The notes beneath the pieces were generated by a model. That model was not told the origin of the DNA, did not search any database, and saw only the letters and a list, made by a program, of their open reading frames with translations. A stretch of DNA of 64,000 nt from Spongilla lacustris (lineage: Eukaryota; Porifera; Demospongiae; Spongillida; Spongillidae): NCBI GenBank assembly GCA_949361645.1, contig OX442426.1, positions 7,953,830 to 8,017,829 of the forward strand, read 5' to 3'. The position numbers and the translations under genes were made by a program. Positions 35,928 to 45,578 of the stretch are shown piece by piece (the first letter of the stretch is position 1; the number at the start of each line of letters is the position of its first letter).

Positions 35928-37717
35928 GGGCATGTATTGATGAGCACTGGGGTGATGATGACTTTGCTGTGTTGAAGATAGACATGAGGAATGCCTTCAA
36001 TGTGGTATCCCGGCAGTCACTCCTTTCCGAGTGTGCAAAGCATTTCCCAGAGCTGCTACCTTGGGCAAGATGGTGCTACAGCCAACAACCTTTTTTGTGG
36101 CATCCCCTAGGGCGACTGAGATCTAAGTCCGGGGTGCAGCAAGGTGATCCTCTTGGTCCTCTGTTTTTTTCCCTTGTGCTGAATGCTCTAATTACAGCAA
36201 TTACCAAAGATAGTGGTTGTCCTCTACTGTTCCATGCCTGGTATCTTGATGATGGTGCACTTGCTGGTCCAAGGTCATCTTTGGGTTCAGTCCTGAAATT
36301 GATCCAAGAGCTGGGTCCTCCCTTAGGTCTTCACATTAACATCTCTAAGTGTGAGGTGTTCAGCTGCAAGGGTTTAAGTTCCTTTCCCCCTGAGATGAAA
36401 CAGTCGAGTGAGCCTAATTTAGATATTTTGGGAGTTCCTATTGGTAGTGCTGACTTCTGCTCAGCTTTCATCTCTAAAAAACACGTTGCTGTTAAACAAC
36501 TCCTGTCCAGTCTGGAAGAGGTTGGAGCAGTAGACCCTCAGGTGGCCTTTACACTCCTTCGTATCTGTGGAGGTTTTTGTAAGCTTATCCATCTGGCTCG
36601 CACTACTCCTCCTTTGCATACCACAAAAGCCTTTGAAATTTTTGATGCCGATGTACGTAAGTGCTTTGCACAATGTACTGCAGTGGACACATCTGATCGT
36701 GCCTGGCACCAGGCTAGGCTGAGTCTGAGTAGAGGTGGTCTGGGTCTGCGCTCCCTCGCACAACACTCCCCTGCAGCTTACATTGCCTCACTTTGTACCT
36801 CGGGTTTTGGCTCCCAGTCTCAGCACCACCTTGCCTCAGCAACTCGTATGTTTAATTCGTTTCTACCACCATCAGAGGCTATTAACTTAGAGGCACTTCT
36901 GTTGACTTCAGTCACCCAAAAGAGCCTTTCCTCCAAGCTGGATGACCACCTCTTCAAGGTTCTACTTGACATGTCCTCCATTGCTGACAAGGCTCGCTTG
37001 CTGTCTGTTTCCTCCCCTCATGCAGGTTCATGGCTGTCTGTTACTCCGTCAGAAGGTCTTGGACTCCATCTTGACCCTTCCCAATTTCAGGTTGCCATCA
37101 AGTGGTGGCTTGGCCTGGACCTTTCTTATGGTTCATGCTGCCCACTGTGCCCTGAGATTGCCTTGGACCCACTTGGCCATCATGCTGTTACCTGCAAAAG
37201 GGGTGGTGATGTGGTTTCCCGCCACAACAAACTGCGTGATGTCCTTGCAGAGTCCTGCCGGCGAGCTCATCTGGGTGTCCAGGTGGAAATGGGTAATAAT
37301 CTCACCAATCACAGCCACACCCGTCCAGCTGACCTTTTAGTTCCAAACTGGGTCTTGGGCAAGGCAGCAGCTTTTGACCTGTCTGTCACATCTCCGCTTA
37401 ATCCTACAACTCTTTTGGAAGCGAGTGTGACAACAGGAGTAGCTGCACTGACCACTGAGCTGAGAAAGCACTCCTCCAATGACACCAAATGTAAGGAACT
37501 TGATTGGGTCTGTGTACCATTGGTGGTGGAGTTGTATGGAGCCTGGGGAAAAGAGGCTTTGGAGTCCATCTCCATAGCCTCTCGACTAGCCACTTGCTCG
37601 TCCAAGACAAAGTCTGTGGTTCTTACCGAACTCTACGGGCGGCTGAACCTTCACCTGGTACGAGCTAATGCCATTGCTATCCTTTCCCGTAGCATCAGTC
37701 AAAGTGATGTAGGGTAG
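35928..37717 (+). pseudogene. Recent 5'-truncated sister of the intact RLE copy
   Basis: From CGGGCATGTATTGATGAGCA (35928, equal to 31757 in the intact copy) through the 3' UTR it is nearly identical to 31757-33628. The differences I see are a T/C at about 37191, a change that gives ELYGAWG in place of ESYGAWG, and a small net 6-base deletion (SISIASRLA in place of SISQLASRLA). It is open for 582 codons but lacks everything before the KIDMRNAF motif, so it cannot encode a complete reverse transcriptase. It ends in (TAA)n. Confidence 0.92.
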
Positions 37718-37795
37718 ATATATAGTTAGCATTTTGTGTACATTGTGTTTAGTCTAGTTGTATATGTTTATATATCAGTGTATTTGTGCATGTCC

Positions 37796-37831
<36 letters not shown>
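37796..37831 (+). repeat. TAA microsatellite
   Basis: About 12 TAA units at the 3' end of the recent copy. Confidence 0.9.
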
Positions 37832-37843
37832 TAAAATAAAATA

Positions 37844-38265
37844 AAAAATTTCCGCGGTTGCATTGAGCGGTGCTCTCATCTACTAACTTACGACCCTCGA
37901 GATCACTCCTTGGACCCAGGTCTTGACTTTAAAATTGGTACGTGTAGGCTGGCCACCTCACGGTACTTGCCATCTTTGGCTCACCAAGTGATAGTCCTGA
38001 AGATGCACCCTCGTGGTGCGCTCTTATTCGAAGGACCTTTAGCTTTGAGGATGCCCCGTGACAAGAAGGAAGCGGTGCGCTCGGAAGGGAATGTGAAAGG
38101 CGTCGTTACGCTGAATAGCTCCGTGGAAGAGCAATTATCCGTGGAATTCGCGATCAAGGACTACATGGATATTTTGTCTACAAACCAATGTGGGTCTGAA
38201 ATCGCTAGATGGGCGCCTCAGAGTTGGGGAACTGATAAGAAGAGTGCACGACGGGAGAGTGTATA
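37844..38265 (+). pseudogene. Unrecognised truncated coding fragment between TAA tracts
   Basis: Open in one frame from about 37850 to the TAG at 38263-38265 (about 138 codons) with no ATG near the start. It reads HLLTYDPRDHSLDPGLDFKI, VIVLKMHPRGALLFEGPLAL and DYMDILSTNQCGSEIARWAP. It has none of the RT or endonuclease motifs of its neighbours. It has TAA before it and after it (38324-38336), so it may be the 3' end of an unrelated element using the same target, or a captured gene fragment. Function unknown. Confidence 0.5.
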
Positions 38266-38323
38266 GATCAGGTGTTACTGTAGGTAGTTGTGGTACTGTG
38301 TAAATAATATTAGTGTCTTTCGT

Positions 38324-38415
38324 GTAATAATAATAATTAAAAAAAATAAAAAAATAAAAAATAAAAAATTATAATTATATTATTTTACAATAATCAACGT
38401 TAATACATACACCTA
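38324..38415 (-). other. 3' end of the interrupted retrotransposon (rest at 45579-49438)
   Basis: A/T-rich, beginning with a TAA tract at 38324-38336. If the DNA transposon at 38416-45578 is removed, this stretch joins the sequence just after the stop codon of the minus-strand retrotransposon, giving it a 3' UTR and a TAA end like its relatives. Confidence 0.55.
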
Positions 38416-38459
38416 CACGACCAGTTTTCTACGTTTATGAAGCATGGATGAAATTTTTT

Positions 38460-38690
38460 CGCTCGCGTATCATCGGCGATATCTAGAGAGATTCAGAAAT
38501 TTTTGGCAATCTGATCTGAAGCAGACCGCGTATATAATGACCGAATCACCGCGATTATTCATACAATGCTTGCGAAGCATCCGTGAATGGTTTTCGCTCC
38601 CGTATCATCGGCGCTGTTGATATTCGATCTGAAGCAGCCCGCGTAAAATAATAATGGAATCACCCGTGATGCATAGTTATGGTATTAGAT
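38460..38690. repeat. Subterminal repeats of the Plavaka element
   Basis: Two copies, about 135 bp apart, of a block with CGCTC(G/C)CGTATCATCGGCG (38460, 38595) followed by GATCTGAAGCAG(A/C)CCGCGTA and GAATCACC(C)G(C/T)GAT. Related GATTCACCCGCGAT motifs occur near the right end (about 45440-45475). Subterminal repeats are transposase-binding sites in CACTA elements; that role is inferred here. Confidence 0.6.
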
Positions 38691-39066
38691 GGCAGAACGG
38701 GGCAGAGAATGGAGAATTGTTTTTGCGCGCACCATCTTCTATATTACGTTTGATCATGAGGAGGGAGGGGGGATTAACTCCAATTAAGGCTGTACATGTA
38801 TAGCCAGGACATCATCGAGCTCTATCAAAATGGTTTTCAGATTGTGTTTATCACAGGCTATATACACAAATAGCTAGCTTCCCATGTTATTGACGTTGTT
38901 TATAATACAGAGCAGAAATCAATGCATGCTGATGATGGATACATGATAAGATAGAAAAGCAAAATGATAAAAGCTGCTGAAGATATGAGAGTTAAAATGA
39001 CACGCTGCTGTGTATGAAAAAAAAAAAAAGTCAGCCGGCAATGAATTTTGATAGCTTGGCAAGGGA

Positions 39067-40268
39067 TTATTGTGGTAACTGAATCCCATGACCATGCAGG
39101 GCGTAATTGTACGCTGCATCATCTTGCATCACAGTGTCCCACTGCTCTTCATCCATAGATGAGTAGTACTGCTGAACCCAGTGGCGATACTCCCCATGGT
39201 TAGCCTGCTCCTGCTTGTCATCATCACAGTGGCGAATAAATAATCGCTGCAGGAAAAAAAAAAAATTATTATACTGAGAAAAGCACAATGCAATCATTAC
39301 AAAATGTGCTAGATGTCGGCAGTAAGTGTTCACGTCAGCCAATTCATGTGTTGCTCCACCCATACTTTGTATAATTTTCCTTGCAAGGTCCATGGTAGGC
39401 ATAAACTTGCACCTAGGGTATGGATGTTTACCTAGGCACTGAAGAAATAAACCAGTGTAATCAAAATTTGGTCTCTAAAGCTGAAAGCAAATCATACCTT
39501 CCTTCTTTCATCTGTTCTAGCATCAGCAAGCATTGACTTGCAGAAACGAAGAGCATCATCAAACTTAAATTTTTCGTTTCTGACAACTTCAACAGTTAAA
39601 ACTCTTGTAACGGCAAGCTTTAATGAAAAACATTTATAACAGTACATGGATACATATACATGTACTGCTCTCACCCTGATGCTTTCATCACTGGGTTCCC
39701 GCATAAGAGACTGGCAAAACAACTGACAGACTTCAACCTTCAGTGGTGACTATACATATATACAAGCAGCCATATAACAAACTATTACACTTCCGCTTGT
39801 TACTAATTAATACTTCATGCATACCTCATAAACACTGCCCTTCGTAGTGTAGTTCTGAGCACTAATACGTTGAACTGTACGAGTCAGTTCTTGCAGGGCC
39901 ACTTCCACTTTGCCTAGTTTATCTTCCATACCTTGCATCCGCCGCTCAAAATTCTGATTTGAACTTATGATATTGGACCTTAATTCCTGGACTGTGCGCT
40001 GCAGTGAAATCCTAAAGGAAGCCTCATCCGCGATGTGGTCATGCTGAAACTCAACATCGTCAAGCAGAGTTTCAGAGTAGTCTCTATCTGAATGACGGCG
40101 ATCGGTCAGCGTTGATCTTGAATGCAAGGCAGCACTGGATTCAGAACTGGCCGCTGCAGAACTTGTACTGGGCAAAGGCGAAGCGGTGAAGCCTATTGCA
40201 AGTGATGCTGAAGAGATTCTCGGGGGTCGGGCATGTCTTAACATTTCTCTCACGTGACTGAAATTCAC
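39067..40268 (-). CDS. Second (accessory) gene of the Plavaka element, coiled-coil protein
   Basis: Starts at ATG 40268, with the first exon to about 39829 encoding a Ser/Ala-rich stretch and then a predicted coiled coil (RMQGMEDKLGKVEVALQELT). Further exons, inferred from GT-AG signals, are about 39748-39680 (LKVEVCQLFCQSLMREPSDE), 39619-39498 (VEVVRNEKFKFDDALRFCKS), then about 39440-39310 and 39250-39067, ending YNYALHGHGIQLPQ and TAA. I recognise no domain. It is transcribed away from the transposase, with only 20 bp between the two start codons, so they must share a promoter region. It could be a DNA-binding or regulatory partner of the transposase. Exon ends are approximate. Confidence 0.55.
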
Positions 40269-40288
40269 TCTCGCGTGATGCGTGCAGT

Positions 40289-43200
40289 ATGGAAGAGAAG
40301 GAGCGCTATTTTTGTTCGTCTTGCAAAGTGGGTTTTGCGTTCAAATCCAGATATGAAAGGCATCTTAATATTGCGAGCCATCAAGCATACGCTCAGTGCA
40401 TTGCCTTCGATGAAAATCGAGGAGCATCTGTCTTAACTACCAGCCACTTAGCGCCGTCCCACGACGATTCAACACTTGATGTTGCCGCTAAAGAATCTTT
40501 CCATGTTGATGTTGAACAGGGTAAGTACTTACAGTAAATACTTATCATATGGGATAGTTACAGAGCATGATATGATTCGATATCATTAGTCAACGTAGGT
40601 GAATTGCAAGGTGGTGCCACATCACCTCGAGGCACTAGCAGCCCATCTACACCTGTTATACCAATCGGAACTGAAGAACGAGAAGGTTTAAATATGTATG
40701 CATTTATGTGTGGTACATGTATTTATAATTCAATGCTTTACAGCTGAACCTGGTGATTCAAGCCAGCTGATGCATTCTGCAGCCTCTTATGCTCCTTTTG
40801 CTTCTAAGATGCTGGCAATGGCGTATCTTATGGTACATAGCCCCCGCCCAATGGTATGTTTGCATATAGCAGCCATTTGCAGAGTGTGCATATAATGCTT
40901 TGCTCCCAGGGACATACCAACCTAAGATTTGTGCTGCATACTCTGCGTACCATTTGTCCTGAGGTACCAAGTTTGTCTACCTTACTGAAGTATCGTTTGC
41001 CTGGGCACAGTTCTCCAAAGATGGTCAATTTTTCTTGCTGAGTCTATACATGATTTATTATTTGCGTTTGTATCCCAGTACAGCACACTACAAGCTCTGG
41101 CATTCCATTTTATGTCAATCCTATCTCAGACAGCTTGAAGATGTGCTTAGGCACTCCCGAAATTGCTCGCAATCTTGTTCGCTATCCTGTTATCCCTAAG
41201 GGTGAATTCAAGTATGTCTATGGCCTTGTGTATGTGATTTATGCATCAGTGTTCTGTCTATTTTCAGAGAAGTGTTCCACGCTCTGCGTTGGAGGAACGA
41301 CAAACGTTTCTTTGCACCTATGAGTACCACACCTTGTGGCAACGTATTCATAGGAGATTTTGTAGAGTTTACCCTGCTTGGTTCCACTACTCCATCTATT
41401 GGTCATGTCAGACAATTCCTGTGTCAGGTATGTTTTAGTACTCATTGGTAACAAAAGTCTACCTTGTTTTTTTCTATCAGGAAGGGCAAGATGGTGTGTT
41501 TGCTAATGTATTTGCACTAGAGCATGTTCCTTATATGGAAGGTTATGTGCTCAGGGAACCTAGTATTCTTGTACCAGTCCAGTGCATACAAGCTGTGGTG
41601 GCAGATATGCAAACTAGGGCGCAGTCTGTGTTCAAGTATCAGGACAATGACACTTTGGTGGAGCTTACGGGTGACGTAAGTACATGCCGCCCTCATAAAC
41701 ATGGTTTTTATGTTACGATGCTTTTTTTTTTGTTTTTCAAGGAGTACACCTCTTTGTTTGTGCATCATCCTTTGAAGGAAAAGTCAGTGCAATCTGGTGG
41801 CATGCCGGTCATCATGGTTCCACTCACTGTGTTTACTGATGACACAAGTGGTAATAAATCTAAGGTGTGGAACAAATTTGATTCGTGGAACTACCTTCTG
41901 GAAGGCCTTCCAAAGAAAGAGAATGGCAAACTCCACAATATCCACTTTATTTGCGCATCCAACAAGGCACGTGTATTAGAAATGGCGGTTCCACTAGTGC
42001 AAGAGCTAAATCTTCTTGAGCATGAAGGCATCATTGCTTATGACGCTTCGCTACAGTGCAAAGTTATAGTGGTTGCACCAGTGTTATCTTTCATCTGCGA
42101 CAACCCTCGTGGTGCTGAGCATTGCAGTCATCTGGGAGCAACAACAAGCAAATATTGCAGGATCTGCCTGGTATGTAATAGTAGCAATCAATTGTACATT
42201 TTAACGATGTGTTCTGTGTCATTTTTGAGGCTGACGTAAGCACAGGTTTGCAGGGCATTGGGGAGCTCAGGAAGAAGTGTGACACTATGATGCAAATTCG
42301 GAGCATTAGGTCTGCAAGATGTCAAGCTGACAAGAAGCAGTTGAAGAAACGGTTTGGAATAAGTGCTGAACCAAACCCAGTGCTAGAGCTAGCTGTGGAC
42401 CCACATGAGTATTATGCACCACATAATGTTGCATGTAAATCTACACTTCTATTCCCCTATTTAGGTCTACACCTGTTGAGGTGTTGCATACCTTGCTGTT
42501 GGGCCCTTATAAATACCTTGTCAGAAACGTCATGGGTCGGCTTACATCAGCTCAAAAATTGGAGGTTTTGGCTCACATTTCCTCATTTCCTTTTTCTGGC
42601 TTTGCTATTCGCCTGACTAGAAATATTGCTAAGTACTACAAATCATTTGTTGGGCGTGATTTTAAAGCCTTAGCACAGCTTGCTCTATTTGTATTCCTTC
42701 CGTATTTGACAGCTGGTGAAATAGAGGTGTGGTTTGCACTTTCAAAGGTTAGCATCTCCATCTACAAATGGTGTAATAAACTTTGCTTGTTTACAGGTAT
42801 TTAGAATGGTGTACTGCCAACCATTCAAACCAGAGAATATTGCTTTGTACAATGCAATATGTTTGGACTTCGTGCGTGCTGTGGATCTGCATGCTCCTGA
42901 GTTAAAGGGGAAGCTGAAGATCCACTTAATTCTCCACTTACCTGAAAATATGCTGATGTTTGGGCCAGCATCAACGTTCAATACCGAGAGGTAATGATGT
43001 AAAATCACAAGTGCATCGTCTCACCTGTCTTAATTGTTTTAGATGTGAAAGCTTTAATGGTACTATAAGAGCTCACAATATATATGCCAATCGCCATGCA
43101 CCAAGCAAGGACATAGCCACTAGTTTTGCCATTCAACAGAGCATGCGATTTGTATGCTCGGGCGGCCATTTTGATCCATCGGAAAGGTACATTGCTGTAA

Positions 43201-44093
43201 TAGCATGTATTGTGTCATTGTTAATTAATCAACCTAATCCATCAGGTGTGGTGATGACCTAGTACAACTATATCAGTCATCTGAAGTGGAGAACTTCCTG
43301 GGTGGAGGAAGTACATCCTCATATAATCGAGCCATAGACCTCCATGGTGGGCTTCGCAAGGTATGATGCGAATGGACTAATAATAATTAACCAACATGTG
43401 TTACAATTTTTTCATCACTGTTAAATCTCATTTTTGTAACACTAGTCTCCTGTATCATTTTACAGATCAATAAGAAAGCTGCTGCATTAGGTTCTGTGAT
43501 GGTTAAAGTTCAAGAATTTGATGGCATAATAGCCATCAACAGTTTAATATCTGATCACTCATTCACATTGTTACTCCATCCAAATACTACCTTGTTAACC
43601 CCAGTCTTGTGGGGTAGGGCAAGTGTGGGATCTAATGGTCAGATGGTCAATGTTGGGGACTTCGTACACTACACTGAAAGCAGAGAACCCTTGGTAAATT
43701 TTTCTAATGGTTATCTCTTAATTTCATCATGCATATGTTATACTTATATAGATTCAAGTGGGAGTATTTCTAGGCTGCTTTGAAAATGAGGGGAAATGCT
43801 TCTGCATTGTGCGATATATGGAACCAGTGATGAATGGCACAGCACTTCGTCTGAACCAATTTGACTGCCCTCTCTTCACACTCACGAACATACTTCGAGT
43901 ACTTCCATCTGTCAACATTTCATGTTCGATCTCCGTCGTCCATCAGTGCAGCACAACATGTGTACTTAAAGAGAAGGCAGTGGAAACCACTCTGGAATGG
44001 CACAAAGTCACTCAAAACACTCTATTTTTGTCGCATGACTGGTCCAATAACTTATATTGCTACAATGTGTTTTGTATGTCAAACAATATGTGA
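40289..44093 (+). CDS. Plavaka/CACTA transposase, multi-exon
   Basis: ATG 40289. Exon 1 carries a C2H2-like finger (FCSSCKVGFAFKSRYERHLN). Later exons, joined by short GT-AG introns, include about 40599-40684, 40743-40853, 40908-41027, 41080-41210, 41269-41428, 41481-41676, 41741-42170, 42234-42410, 42466-42748, 42798-42990, 43043-43185 and onward to the TGA at 44091-44093. Key blocks are TDDTSGNKSKVWNKFDSWNY with LLEGLP, HNIHFICASNKA, GAEHCSHLGATTSKYCRICL, TPVEVLHTLLLGPYKYL, GRDFKALAQLALFVFLPYL, KIHLILHLPENMLMFGPAS and ERCESFNGTIRAHNIYANRH with APSKDIA. These are the conserved blocks of Plavaka-group transposases as known from fungi. Internal exon borders are by eye, but the frame appears intact through the catalytic part. 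Confidence 0.82.
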
Positions 44094-44192
44094 ATTGTGT
44101 TTACAATTGAATTTTAGTGATAATAGTACGGTAAAAACCACGATCACAAAAAAAAAAGTATTTCCGCCATTGCTCACGTGACGATTGTGCAA

Positions 44193-45300
44193 AATGGAAG
44201 GTCACGATCGACTGGAACGCTTTTGTTCGTCTTGCAAAGTTCAAATCGAGGTATGAAAGACATCTGAAAACTTTAAGCCATCAAGCATATGCTCAGTGCA
44301 TTTTCTTGATGAGTAAATAGAAGCCTAGGTACTAAAGGCCTAACACGTGGCAGCGCGACGATCGATACGGCACTGTGGATGTTGTCAGTATAAAACAAAA
44401 AGAATCTGTTGATGGTAAGTACTTGCTAATGTATGATGTATAAGCGTGACATGATTAGAAAATAGTGAACAAGTAAAACGAATCGAAAGGCGATGCCAAA
44501 TCACCTTGAAGCATTAGCAGTACATCGAGACGTGCCTGTTCTATCATTTGGAAGGACGAGAAGGTGATGTTTTACGGATGCATTCTATTACGCGTGGTAT
44601 TTATGCTTTGATACTTTACAGTCCAACCAGGTGATACAAGGCAACTGCTACATGCAGCAACTCTCTTGTAAGCCTTTCTGAGTTGCTTCAAAGTTGCTGG
44701 CAATGGCGCATCTTGTGTGGCGCATAGCTCACGCCCGATGGTATGTTTGTGTATAGCAGCCACATGCATCAAAATGTTTTTACACCCAGTGACATACCCA
44801 ACTGAAAATCGTCTTGCATATTCCGCTTACTTGCTGTCCTGAAGTGCAAAGTTTGCCTGGGCATCGTTCTCCAGCATTGGTAAGTGTGTCTTGCCCGAGA
44901 TATTGCTGACAATTGAATATGTATTTCACTACAGCACACTACGATCTGGGATTCACTCTGTCAGACCTAGGTACGCTTTTCTGATGGTTATCTCTACATT
45001 TCATTATACATATGTTATTTAGATGCAAGTGTGAGGAGCTGCTTTCAAAGTGAGGAGGGATGCTGCTGCATTGTGCAATAGCTGGAACCACTCATAGTTG
45101 GCACAGCACCACTCACAAGCATACTTCCAGTCCTTCTGTCAGCATCTCTTGTTCAAACTCTGTCATCCATCAGTGCGGCACAACATACATATTTGAAGAG
45201 AAGGCAGTTGCAGCCAGTCTGGAGTGGCACGGAGTAACTCAAAACACTTTGTTTTTGCTGCATGATTGGTCTAATACATTGTATTGTTTTGTAATCGTGT
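44193..45300 (+). pseudogene. Internally deleted second copy of the Plavaka transposase gene
   Basis: 44193 starts ATGGAAGGTCACGATCGACT and repeats the start of exon 1 (TTTTGTTCGTCTTGCAAAGT and GCCATCAAGCATA), then pieces of exons 2-5 (about 44500-44960), then jumps to the last exon (about 44990-45260). The whole catalytic core is missing and stops abound. It lies directly behind the intact gene, inside the same inverted ends. Confidence 0.75.
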
Positions 45301-45578
45301 GTGTTTACTTGTGTCCTATTTCATTTTTTTTTTAAATGATAAAAATAAATAAATAAAAAGAAATTTTTTCATAATATATACGACGATCGCTAAATAAGAA
45401 TACCACAGACGAATCATCCCTTCTACGGTTCCGATTCACCTGTTGAGTGTAATGATTCACCCGCGATAATAAAATAGGTGAGACAGAAAGCTGCCGAAAG
45501 GATATGATTCATCTCCATTAACACGGAAACGTGACAGATATTGTATCCGTCTGATTCACAATTAGAAAACTGGTGGTG

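Larger units (their letters stand above)
38416..45578. mobile_element. Plavaka-type (CACTA superfamily) DNA transposon
   Basis: The left end CACGACCAGTTTTCTA (38416) pairs with the right end, whose reverse complement is CACCACCAGTTTTCTA (ending 45578): 15 of 16 bases, starting CAC as CACTA-type ends do. TA lies on each side. Inside are a spliced transposase (plus), a divergent second gene (minus), a degenerate partial transposase copy, and subterminal repeats at both ends. It sits in the 3' UTR of a minus-strand retrotransposon. Length about 7.16 kb. Confidence 0.75.

Noticed and set aside
35928..37717. Treating the 582-codon frame as an independent gene
   Set aside because: It is a 5'-truncated copy of the 30211 element, starting mid reverse transcriptase without its own start region.
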